NCBI GenBank assembly: GCA_905221605.1
Contig: CAJNDS010002013.1
Location: 112,501-176,500, forward strand
Direction of reading: 5' to 3'
Origin: Symbiodinium natans
Lineage: Eukaryota > Sar > Dinophyceae > Suessiales > Symbiodiniaceae
Length of the DNA stretch: 64,000 nt
Shown here one piece after another: positions 22,982-33,387 of this stretch. Each line of letters starts with the position of its first letter. Within the stretch, counting starts at the first letter, position 1. Position numbers and translations under genes: made by a program. Under the pieces are notes generated by a model. The model worked only from the letters and a program-made list of their open reading frames with translations. It made no database searches and was not told where the DNA came from.

Positions 22982-23142
22982 AAACCCTGAAGCCTACTAC
23001 ACCCAAACACCCAAACCCTAAAACCCCAAACCCTAAACCCTAAACCCTAAAGCCCTGAAGCCTACTACACCCAAACACCCAAACACCCAAACCCTAAACC
23101 CTAAACCCTAAAACCCTGAAGCCTACTACACCCAAACACCCT
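22982..23142 (+). repeat. Three-copy tandem repeat, about 65 bp
   Basis: CCCTGAAGCCTACTACACCC followed by AAACACCC occurs three times with CCCTAAA between. Confidence 0.85.
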
Positions 23143-23161
23143 TTCAAAGCACGCATCGCGC

Positions 23162-23196
23162 CTCAGCGGCCACCAGACGCAGAGTCGACTCCAGTC
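23162..23196 (-). CDS. OPR-like gene exon (35 bp)
   Basis: Two bases and LESTLRLVAAE, phase 1 to 0. Acceptor CGTTTAG, GC donor GAG|GCGCGA. Joined to its neighbour it reads LRLVAAEVNSFFAFQACK, a good helix pair. Confidence 0.55.
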
Positions 23197-23955
23197 CTAA
23201 ACGAAAAAGGACTAAGGTTTAGGGTTTAGGGTTTAGGGTTTAGGGGGGTTAGGGATTTAGGGATCAGGGCTTAGGGCTTTAGGATTTAGGGTTTGAGGGT
23301 TTAGGGGTTTGAGGGTTTGAGGGTTTGAGTGTTTGAGGGTCTGAGGGCTTAGGGATTTGAGGGCTTGAGGGTTCAGGGTGTTCGGGTTTCAGAGTTTGAG
23401 GGTTTAGGGTCTTGGAGCGCAGGGTTTTAGGGACTCATAAGGGTTTCGGGGTTTGGGATTTTAGGGTCTTGAGTTTAGGTTTGTAGGGGTTTGAGGGTAT
23501 ACCCTTAACCGTGAACCCTACAGGGCTTCGAGTCTTGGGTTTCGCTTGCCGAAGTTGCCATTTCCGGCTCAGAGTTCAGGGCAGCCTTGTTGCTGGATTT
23601 CGGGTTTGGGTTTAGGGTTTGGAGCTTAGGGTTTCGGGTTGAAGTGTCAGATTACGCCAAGTTCCGAGGGTTTGGGCTTCGGCTTATAGGAATCAGCATC
23701 TCAAGCCCAGGCATTCACCAGCGAAGCTTGCTACTCTGGTATCGAATCGCGACCGACCGGTATTGTCAGTGGAACCGCCCTCAACCCTAAACCCTAAACC
23801 CTAAACCCGAAACCCTAAGCCCTAAACCTATTTTTGGGAAGTTGCCACGCGCACTCGTGTACTGCTAACATTGGCTGAGCACATCACCTCCCGCATTGTC
23901 GAAGCGCTCGATGAAGATCTGGAGACCTGTGAAGGTGGTCCCCCCCCACTAGCTA

Positions 23956-24068
23956 CTTGGCTGCACTCAGGAGGGTAGCTATAGATTAAACTCTTAGCTG
24001 CCTTATTAAGAAACCCAATAAACCCCAAAAGGGTAAGGATCTAAAGTTACGGTAAAGTACCACAAAGG
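23956..24068. mobile_element. Dispersed element D, copy 1
   Basis: About 112 bp from TTGGCTGCACTCAGGAGGGT to ACGGTAAAGTACCACAAAG. Two further near-identical copies are in the window. No clear terminal inverted repeat. Confidence 0.85.
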
Positions 24069-24501
24069 CTACAAGCGAAATCCGAAACCCTAAGTCTTTG
24101 ACCTACACCCGAAACCCTTCAAAATACTAAGGGGTAACCTCTAGGAGTGCTTGTGGGTGGCTGAAGCTTCTTGGACACTCGGGGTCGTGTGATCCACAAC
24201 CCGGAGCCCTAAACCCTAGACCCTCAACCCTCTAAAACGTAACTTGCAGAGGCCCCCGGCTGAACCCCCAAGACTGAATCCCCCCCTCCGCCCCCCAACC
24301 CCGGCCGTGAGAGCCCGCAAGCCGCCGGTTTAGGGTTTAGGGTTTAAGGCTTAGGGGTTGCTTTACAGGTGCCTCTGAAACTTTAAATGATGCGTTTCTC
24401 ATGGAGTTCCTGAGAGAAGAGGCTGGCGTGCCCTAAACCCTAAACCCTAAACCCCAAACCCCAAACCCCAAACCCTAAACCCTAAACCCTAAACCCTAAA
24501 C

Positions 24502-24543
24502 CATCAGCTTGAGCCGTGGCTCCGAAGTATCGGCGTAGTGTCT
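24502..24543 (-). CDS. OPR-like gene exon
   Basis: TLRRYFGATAQAD, phase 1 to 1. The acceptor GGGCCAG follows a long pyrimidine-rich stretch (TTTTCTTCTTC and on); the donor is GATG|GTTTAG, running straight into the telomere-like array. Confidence 0.45.
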
Positions 24544-24863
24544 CTGGCCCAATACGAGAAACCGTGTTGCGGAAGAATGTCGCCGCAACCGAAGTCGAAG
24601 AAGAAAATATTTGGGGTTTAGGGTTTAGGGTTTAGGGTTTAGGGTTTAGGGTTTAGGGTTTAGAGTTTCATAAGGGTTTAGGGCCAGTTTAGGGTTTAAT
24701 TCGGGTGAAGGGTTTTAGGGTTTAGCAGAATCCTGTCCACTCTTCTTCCGTTGGCCAGCCATGGAAGCATCAGCAGTCTGCGACACAGCCGGACTATCAT
24801 AATTTCTGACTTCCTAGATGCCGTCGCCGTGCAAGAAAAAGTGGTACCAACAACGATGGCTCC

Positions 24864-25011
24864 ACCCTAAACCCTAAACCCTAAACCCTAAACCCTAAAC
24901 CCTAAACCCTAAACCCTAAACCCTAAACCCTAAACCCTAAACCCTAAACCCTAAACCCTAAACCCTAAACCCTAAACCCTAAACCCTAAACCCTAACCCT
25001 AAACCCTAAAT
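24864..25011 (-). repeat. CCCTAAA array
   Basis: About 21 units. Confidence 0.95.
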
Positions 25012-25107
25012 CCACAGTCTTGTTTGCGAGCTCCAGTCCCACTGGATGAGTGGGATGTAAGCGACGAAAGTCGTGCCAGAATTGGCCAAGGAATGGTTCC
25101 ACCTCAA

Positions 25108-25202
25108 CCTAGTTGTCCAGTAACCCGAGGAATTAAAGGTTAACCTTTGGGATTATAAGGGGATGGTACTACCCCAAAAGGGTTAAAGGTTACCTACTCT
25201 AC
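25108..25202. mobile_element. Element B copy
   Basis: TTGTCCAGTAACCCGAGGAA to GGTTACCTACTCTACTACTA; matches the nested copy at 42.43 kb. A more diverged relative lies at about 44290-44395. Confidence 0.75.
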
Positions 25203-25786
25203 TACTACGGCACATTTCCTAAGCCTGAGCAAACAAACTTCATACAAAACCATGGTGGGAATAAACAGGGTGCCCTTTGTGGTTTCAAGGGGCTTATAAG
25301 GGAACCTCGCCTACTCTGGGCCCAGGTGAACAACTACCATACTCTTCTGCTGCAAGTTATCTGATAGATACAGCCCCCTTGTCGGACCCTTTGGCGGACT
25401 ACAGAAAAACGGAACGACAAACTTAGGGTTTCGGGTTTAGGGTTTAGGGTTGTCGGTTTTCTTTTTGAGGTGTATATAGGTTTCTGATGATATGCCGATG
25501 GCCGGAAACTCCGGCAGCGCCCCTGATTGCGGGATTGAAGGTGTTTAGGGTGAGGGTTTAGGGTGAGAATCGCGTTTCCCCCTCAGAGAATCCAAGGCTT
25601 TCGGGTGTGGGCTTTTTGGGGTTTGCGCACGTTGAGTTGTGTTGCTTTCGCGAGGAGTAGCTGAGTGTAGCCCCTATACCCTACTCATATGGACCCTGGG
25701 CTCTGAACTCTAGGGTTCAGTAAAGCGGGGTTTAGGGTTTAGGTTTAGGGTTTAGGGTTTAGGGTTTAGGGTTTAGGGTTTAGGGT

Positions 25787-25818
<32 letters not shown>

Positions 25819-26028
25819 GGTCTCGGCCTTCAAGCTCAGGGCTTTTTGGTGCACACCCGGAACCCCAAAGCTGCCCAACGGCCACCTAACATCCCCCCAA
25901 AAACTCCCCTAAACCCTAAACCCTAAACCCTAAACCCTAAACCCTAAACCCTAAACCCTAAACCCTAAACCCTAAACCCTAAACTTCCGGAAGCACTCGG
26001 AAGTGGCTTTAAGAGAAGGGGCGGGCGC

Positions 26029-26078
26029 GCTGGTCCTCCGTGATGGGGATCTCGGCCTTGGTCCGGTGGCATTTGGGG
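26029..26078 (-). CDS. OPR-like gene, tentative upstream exon
   Basis: Frame reads PKCHRTKAEIPITEDQ with acceptor GTAAAG and a GC donor C|GCGCCC that gives the phase 1 needed by the next exon. The opposite strand is open over the whole 130-bp core as well, so this is only tentative. Confidence 0.33.
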
Positions 26079-27692
26079 CTTTACGAGAGCAAGGGGCCCC
26101 TCATGTTGGGTCTAAGGTTTAGGGTTTAGGGTTTAGGGTTTAGGGTTTGGGGTTTGGGGTTTAGGGTTTAGGGTTTAGGGTTTAGGGTTTAGGGTTTAGG
26201 GTTTCGGGTTTAGGGTTTAGGGTTTAGGGTGTGGGGTTTAGGGTTTGGGGTTTAGGGTTTACGAGAGTAAGGGACCCCTCATATTATGGACCCCCTAAAC
26301 CCTAAACCCTAGTAGGATGTCCTCATACTACGGACCCAAAAGTCTGACTTTTTGGCTCCTCATTGTAGTTTCCAAAACAACCCACAAAGTTCAAGTCCTA
26401 AGAGCCAGCCAGAAGAAAGCCAAGATAAATTTTCGTAAACCCCATTTTGAGAAACGGTTTAGAGTGTAGGGTTTAGGACTTTAGGGCTTAGGGTTTAGAG
26501 TGTAGATATTATAGGGCTTTAGTCTTTAGTGTCTAGGACTTAGAGATTATCAGTTTTTTTAATTCAGGGGATAAGACTTTAGGGTGTAGGGTTAAGGACT
26601 TTAGAGTTTAGGAGTTTAGGGTTTAGAGATTCTAGGATTTTCAATTTAGGGATGAGGACTTTGAGGTTGAGGGTCGACTGGGCAGTTCGTGGGTACAAGT
26701 CGGGGAACTGCAGCATTTTTGGTGGTCGCAACCTTTTGGGCTTCGGGTTGTCGGGTCAGAGACGCCTGCTTCCTAAACCCTATAAAACCCCAAACCCAGA
26801 ACCCTAAAACAAGCAGCTTATTAAACTCTGGCTAGACCTCATAACCCCAAACTTCCCAAAATCCCGAAAAACCCTAAACCCTAAACCCTAAACCCTAAAC
26901 CCTAAACCCCTGAACCCCTAAGCCCCTAAAGCTATAAGCCCGAAACCCCAAACACCTCATCCCGGGCCTTCGCAGATCGGAGCCGCGCGCGCGGCTCCTG
27001 TCTCTGCAAGGGCAATTACCCCCACACCGAGGACCCTCGACTCTCCTAAGCCCTAAGCCCTAAGCCCTAAGCCCTAAACCCTAAACCCTAAACCCTAAAC
27101 CTACACCAGAACCCCAAGCCACCTGTCCCCAAGCCCCAAACCCGAAGCTGCGCGATGACGTTCGCGTTCGGCAGGTTCTTCGGATAAACGAACATCCAGG
27201 AGACAAGTGTCGTTGGAGAAAGGATCCCATTCAACAATAAAACCCAAAACCTTGAAACCCTCACACCCTAGACCCTACTTGGGGTTTTAGGGTTCCGGGT
27301 TGACTTCCGGTTTGTAGCGTGCATGGACTACTGAAAGGTTGCTGGGTTGTTATATACCCCGGGCCACAAGCTATATCTGCCGATAACCTTGGCTCAACCT
27401 AGGTTTAGGCTTTAGGGTTTAGGGTTTAGGGTTTAGGGTTTAGGGTTTAGGGTGTTGGGTCTAGGGTTCAAGACATGCTCACTAAGAATATACAACAAGT
27501 TTCATGTTCTTCAGGGTACATAGGATGTCCCAAACCCTAAGCCGTACCTGTGACTCTCTTTGCCTACAGTCTAATGGGTCCTACCGACTAATTAAGGGGT
27601 AGTTCCTACTAAACTGTAGGTGAATAGAACCCCAGGTAAGCTCTAAACCCTAAACCTTAAACTCTGAACCCTAAACCCTAAACCCGAATTGC

Positions 27693-27792
27693 CAAACGCT
27701 CGTTGTCTGACTCCTCGGGATCGTCTCGGTCGCGGGGTTCGGGGTAGAACGTCTGCTTGCCGTCCACATGGCGATACATCCACAAGGGCCGA
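27693..27792 (-). CDS. Candidate exon, acidic linker, possibly N-terminal part of the OPR-like gene
   Basis: One base and 33 codons including RPLWMYRHVDGKQTFYPEPR followed by an acidic stretch (DRDDPEESDNE). Acceptor ACCCAG, GC donor TTG|GCAATT, or GA|GCGTTT if it joins 26078. Clearly better than the other frames, but the join to neighbours is unresolved. Confidence 0.55.
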
Positions 27793-28462
27793 CTGGGTTC
27801 CCCCAGCAACCTAATTAGGGTTTAGGGTTTAGGGTTTAGAGTTTGGGGTTTGGGGTTTGGGGTTTAGGGGCAACCTAATGTTCAAAGGGTGCCCAAATTT
27901 CGTTGAACTGGGGTAAAGGAACCTAGCTTCTAAGCAAGGAAATGAGGGTGCTACGGGTTACCACCAAGCATCCCGGCATGATGCAGGGAACGGATCATCT
28001 CATAACATGTGAGCCCTATACGAGGTTCAGGATTTCAGGGTTTAGGGTTTCAGGATTTTGGGGTTTAGGGTTTAGGGCTTTAGGGGTCGTAGTGGTGTCA
28101 TCGGCATGAGGCATATTCGCTTCAGGCGGTCGCATACATCTCGAATGTTAAAGCCTGCAGGCTCAATATTGCTTGAATTAACATATCCGAATAGGAGTGA
28201 CCATGCCAACATAGACCTCAAACCTACTATCGCTTAAGAACCCTCAAACAAATAGAACAAAATGAGAATCCCTATATTACCCTTGCAAGGAGGATTAGTT
28301 TTTAACTTTCTGGGGGGGGGGGGGGGGGCTCTTGAGCAATTAGTATAAACCCTAAACCCTAAACCCTAAACCCTAAACCCTAAACCCTAAACCCTAAACC
28401 CCGAATAGGTATGACCATGCCAGCATAGACCCCAAGCAGGGGGAGAGCATGTGAGCCCAAAC

Positions 28463-28517
28463 GTTCAAGAGCGGCGACAGTTTCGAGGACGGCGAGCATG
28501 GTGAGCACGGCCACGCG
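28463..28517 (-). CDS. Candidate helical-repeat exon
   Basis: RVAVLTMLAVLETVAALE plus one base; acceptor ACCCAG, donor GAAC|GTTTGG. The sequence to its left is a dispersed intronic repeat shared with 28190-28230, which bounds the exon. Confidence 0.52.
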
Positions 28518-28984
28518 CTGGGTTTAGGGTTTAGGGTTTAGGGTGGCTTAGGGTTTAGGGTTTAGGGTTTAGGGTGTAGGGCTTGGGGTTTAGGGTTTAG
28601 GGTGGCTTAGGGTTTAGGGTTTAGGGTTTAGGGACGCCCAGGCGAGAGCACGATTTTCGCTCAGCATGTGAGCGAGCCTCGAGAAAACCCATCGTCCTTG
28701 TTTCCGCCACGCTGTGTTGACGATCTAGACCCTGCCCTAACCGTAAAACCCCCTTTGCGATGACACACTGCTTGGGGACCTGAGGAATATTTCTTAATAA
28801 TTAGGGAAGTTGGGTTCTCTGGCTATATTTTGGCCTAGAAAGTTAGCCTTGAAGGTTTACTTTGTAGAGACAAGGGCTTACAATGTAGGGTTGAGGTTGA
28901 CGAGGGGGCTGGAAGATGTAACCCGAAACCCTAAACCCTAAACCCTAAACCCTAAACCCTAAACCCTAAACCCTAAAGGGGATA

Positions 28985-29095
28985 GCTTCGCTTCTTTGGA
29001 GCTCTCATGCCTTAATGATTTAGAACTTGCTGGCTGGTGCTGTGAGCCAAAGGGCTGCGAGGGAAGGTCGGGCCCTCTTGGTGCCATGACAGCAA
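28985..29095 (+). CDS. Array-flanked core, coding strand undecided
   Basis: Lies between CCCTAAA (ending about 28978) and TTTAGGG (from 29104). Plus reads SFASLELSCLNDLELAGWC and minus has two open frames. Probably an exon by architecture; strand and boundaries cannot be set here. Confidence 0.28.
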
Positions 29096-29315
29096 CTCAA
29101 TGGGTTTAGGGTTTAGGGTTTAGGGTTTAGGGTTTAGGGTTTAGGGTTTAGGGTTTAGGGTTTTTGGGTTTAGGGTTTAGGGTTTAGGGTTTGGGCTTGG
29201 GGTTTCCCAAGACGGGAGGCTCCGCACGGGAGGCTTCAAAGTGAATGCCCGCGGCCGCCGTTTTGAACCTAAACCCTAAACCCTCCCCTAAACCCTAAAC
29301 CCTAAACCCTAAACC

Positions 29316-29397
29316 CTGAACCCTGAACCCTGAACCCTGAACCCTGAACCCTGAACCCTGAACCCTGAACCCTGAACCCTGAACCCTGAACCCTGAC
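29316..29397 (-). repeat. CCCTGAA variant array
   Basis: About 11-12 uninterrupted copies of the single-substitution variant CCCTGAA. Confidence 0.95.
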
Positions 29398-30204
29398 CCA
29401 CACCAGTTGCCTAACAAGTGTCAGGGAAGCCTGGTACTTCTTAATCGATGATAACTGTACTTATAGGGTTTATAGGGTGTATATAGGGTTTAGAGTTTAG
29501 GGGTACTTATTAGCCAATGATAACTGTACTTCTAACCCACTTATAAGCCCCTTGACTGCCCTAATATGGTTATAAGTAGAGTATAAGTACAGGTATAGCT
29601 GGTTAATAAGTACCCCTAAACCCTAAACCCTAAACCCTAAACCCTAAACCCTAAACCCTAAACCCTAAACCCTAAACCCTAAACCCTAAACCCTAAACCC
29701 TATAAGTACAGTTCTCATTGGTTAATAAGTACCATGAACCTCCAAGTAGGAGGCGGGACCTAAGGGACTCCTTCGACAAGGGCCTCCTGGACGAAGCCCA
29801 AGGGTCAGAGGAGAAGGCAGCTGAAGGCTGCAAAGAGGTTTAGGGTTTTGGGTTTAGGGTTTAGGGTTTGGGGTTTAGGGTTTGGGGTTTGGGGTTTAGG
29901 GTTAAGGGTTCGTGTACAGTCTTCTATCCCTTGGTTTACTACCCAGAACGCCAAACCTCGATCCTTACGGTTACGGTAGATCCTAAACCCCAGACCCTGT
30001 CCCACCATTCGAAAACCTAAAACCCAAAAACCCTACACCCCAAATAAGCCCCGAATCCTAAGCCCAAAGCCCCAAAAACCCTAAAACCCTAGTATCCTAA
30101 ATAGGCCCTGAACCCTAACTCCGAAAACCCTCAACCCCAAGCCCTAAACCCTAAACCCTAAACCCTAAAGCCCCGAAACCCAAGCCAAAAGGCCTCTCAC
30201 GGCC

Positions 30205-30290
30205 GACCCCCCGGCCCCGCCTCCACGTCCGAGGAGGCGTCGGCGGCGCCTGAGGGCTGTAGAGGCCCAACTGGCCAGGGCTTCCAGGGT
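30205..30290 (-). CDS. Array-flanked core, probable exon
   Basis: GC-rich. The minus strand reads PSGAADASSDVEAGPG or, in another frame, LEALASWASTALRRRRR. Acceptors CTACAG or CCCTCAG. Frame not settled. Confidence 0.3.
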
Positions 30291-31888
30291 TTCGGGCTTA
30301 GGGTCTGGGGCTTTAGGGGGGGTTAAGGGTTTAGGGGATAGTGTTGAGATTTTAGGGCCTTGGGGCGCAGGGTTTCGGGCTTTAGGAGCTAGGGTTTAGG
30401 GTTTCTAGCGTTTAGGGTTTTGGGAGTTCTGGCTTAGGGTTTACAGAGTTCAGGGCTAATTAGGGTTAAGCCCGAAAGCCTTATATGGGGGTTGCCGGAA
30501 TTATGGGGTACCCGTTTGGGGTCCTTATTATAAGGGGATCCTAGGTCCTAGTATTTCAAGTCTATATTAGGGGTGCCGCATTTTCGTAAACCCCCATACG
30601 GCAGGAGCGAACCATACGAAACGATAGGGTTCTTAAGAATGTGTATAGGAGTCAAGGCGTGTTTTAGGGTCCTTGTTTTTTTTTGTGGGGTGGGGGGGGG
30701 GGGGGGACGCTTCATAAGTCGGGCCCTTAGACTTCAAAGAAAGACCTTTCTTCAAAGCTGCTTCGTGCACTCATGTGGATATCGTCCAAACCCAGTCAGC
30801 TTTGTTCTAAAGGATCGTCACTCCAAACCCAAACAGTGAACCCCGAATGATGAAATAAAGATATGTATGCTTTTCTCTAGGGTTTGGGGGTGTTGGCAAA
30901 TAGTCCGTTTAGTATAGGGTACCACGTGGAGGTACATAAGTTTAGGCCGCACACCCGCCCAACAACACAAGGAAGAAGGTGTCACTACACTGATTCTAAA
31001 ATCAAAGGGCCCCCACGCGATTCAGTCTCGGGAGTCTCCTCCTCCTGATGGGCTTAAAAAACTTTGGCCATAGGATTCGGCTTAGCGGTTTAGATTTGAG
31101 GTTTAGCTCTGTTGCTGTGTGCTACACCAAAGGCACCTCAAAAATGAACCATAAAACGATCCCCCCCCCCCCCCCCCCTCCTACCCGACACCCACCCTCG
31201 GATTCCACCCTCAACTCTGAACCCTAAACCCTAAACTTCCCTGAATTCCCTGTTGGGCGCCTACGATAGTGCAGGGCCACTCTGCAAAGGGAACCCCGGA
31301 AAGGGCACAAGGACGGGGGCTTAGGGTTTAGGGTTTAGGGTTTAGGGTTTAGGGTTTAGGGTACTGCTCAATCTTGCGATCGGCGTTTAAGATTCCAAGC
31401 TTGGGGTTTCGAAGGCTTGAAGTTTAGAGCCTTCTGATTTTGAGGTTCACGTGCAGCTAACCGGGGTTTAGGGTTTAGGGTTTAGGGTTTAGGGTTTAGG
31501 GTCTAACCCTGAACACTATGATTTGGCGGTCTGCGCATGCCTAGGGTGTCCCTGCGTTATCTTACTTCTCCAAGAACCAAGGGATGAACAACAATTTCGC
31601 ATCAGTAAGACTACAAATTGGGTCCAACGGTTTAGGGTGCAGGGTTCAGGGTTTAGGGTATAGACCCAAGAGGAACCTAGCATCAAAGAGGGTGACCTTT
31701 TGGCTTCAAGGGGCTGAGAAGGGAACCTAAACCCTAAAACAAAGGGAGTAAGGGCTTACTCTGGGTCCTAGGTATGCCTACTAAGCAAAGACACCCCACA
31801 AAATCAAAGTTCAAGTGTTGGCCAAGCAAGTTTTGACTATCCAAAAACATGGGTGCTTCACATGGGAGTTCAATGACAATAAGGGACC

Positions 31889-32012
31889 CCTAAACCCTAA
31901 ACCCTAAACCCTAAACCCTAAACCCTAAACCCTAAACCCTAAACCCTAAACCCTAAACCCGAAACCCTAAACCCTAAACCCTAAACCCTAAACCCTAAAC
32001 CCTAAACCCTAG
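31889..32012 (-). repeat. CCCTAAA array inside a MITE-like element
   Basis: About 17 units, flanked by AATAAGG(G)ACCCC on both sides. Confidence 0.95.
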
Positions 32013-32228
32013 TAGGATTCCCTTAGAATAAGGACCCCAATAAGGTACCCCCATTGGATGCAGGGCTCAACTGGTACATGAGGCCCTTGGGCCCAGGAAC
32101 GTTCATGGGTGGCAGCTTACCCTAAGTTAGGGTTTAGGGTTTAGGGTTTAGGGTTTAGGGTTTAGGGTTTAGGGTTTAGGGTTTAGGGTTTAGGGTTTAG
32201 GGTTTAGGGTTTAGGGTTTAGGGTTTAG

Positions 32229-32310
32229 GGAATGCTTGGGCCCCAAAGTCCCTATATAGGAAAGTACTTTAAGGCCCAAGTACTCCTTAGTTCTGGACTC
32301 TTAGGGTTGC
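32229..32310. mobile_element. MITE-like family C, copy 3, left end lost to an array
   Basis: Starts at GGAATGCTTGGGCCCC directly after a TTTAGGG array and keeps the right half. Confidence 0.75.
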
Positions 32311-33208
32311 AAACAGCAGGGCGCAATGTACCTCGATTCAGGTTGACGGTTTAGGGCAGAGGGTTTTGGGTTTGAGGCTTCTATGGTTGGTTCTACCATG
32401 CTCAACTTCTCAGGCAAAGGCAAGTATTCAACGACCGTGAGCCCCAAGGACCGTGAGTCCTACAGCCCGGTCCTGTTTCCAGGACATACACGCGGACGAC
32501 TTGCGCTAATGGACTGATGGCATGAGTTCATTGAGAGCAAGGGCTGATGGATGCTGATGGATTCGGTGATTCAGTGACGCAAGTTCGAACCCAAATCCTA
32601 AACCCCTCAACCCTACACCCCACCCCCCCCTCCCCCCAAACGCTAAACCCTAAACCCCTCAACCCTCAACCCTCAACCCTAAACCCTAAACCCTATACTC
32701 ATTCCCCCCCTTGGGCAAAGCTCCTCGAGCTGTCGACAGATGTCGCTGGTCGCATACAGCCTCAGGCGAACCACACACCCAAAGCCCCCAGGGCTTAGGT
32801 TTTAGGGGCTTAGGGGTTTAGGGTTTAGGGGTTTAGGGTTTAGGGTTCAGGGTCCAGGGGTTTAGGGTTTAGGGGTTTGAGGGCTTAGCGGTGTAGGGTT
32901 TGCCGGTTTAGGCGTTTAGGGTTTGGGGTTATGAGGGGCCACCCCAAATTTAGTAAATGGTTCGACCAAGTTCGGTGAACCTTGTGGGGGTAGGATTTCG
33001 GCTTCCATCAGGGTCATATACGCTGCACAACTATAATTCTATTACCTAAAGGTTTTTTTCTAGTGAGCGCAGAAGGGACTGTGGAAAATGAACAGCATAT
33101 CAACGATGAGGGCTGTGCATCAGTGAAACAAGACCAACATCTTTCACTCAAAGACCCCACAACCATCCTAAACCCTAAGCCCTAAACCCTAAACCCTAAA
33201 CCCTAAAC

Positions 33209-33308
33209 CCTATTCAAGACATGCACGATGTCTGTGAAAATAGAAAGCTTCGCCACGCTTCCCAAGATGACGAGATTACCCCGAGAAGTATCTCGAGGGG
33301 CCAGAGGC
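33209..33308 (-). CDS. Candidate helical-repeat exon
   Basis: One base and 33 codons including RGNLVILGSVAKLSIFTDIV. Acceptor TCCCACAG, donor AGG|GTTTAG. Followed on the right by TTTAGGG repeats and then the LINE. Confidence 0.52.
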
Positions 33309-33387
33309 CTGTGGGACTGAGTCCCGGTGTAGGGTTTAGGGTTTAGGGTTTAGGGTTTAGGGTTTAGGGTTTAGGGTTTAGGGTTTA

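Larger units (their letters stand above)
839..26078 (-). other. Spliced gene: OPR/RAP-like helical-repeat protein, about 20 predicted exons
   Basis: Exons of 33-112 bp on the minus strand join in phase at 18 of 19 junctions; the exception is 19005 to 17987. The product is a run of irregular alpha-helical repeats, about 35-51 residues apart, each with a core like W/L/Y-x-A-F/L-x-x-L-G. Examples are SEALWALKRLGL, ATAWHAFEVLQF, VCFHAAAKVGLRDEAL, NMVYTFGKLGF and NLTYGMALLKW. This resembles octotricopeptide (OPR), FASTK and RAP families, which bind organellar RNA. No RAP or nuclease domain was recognised. Donors are about half GC, with one clear GA. The intron at 4.9-9.2 kb carries satellites and an assembly gap. 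The start may lie well to the right (candidate exons up to 49.1 kb). Confidence 0.68.
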
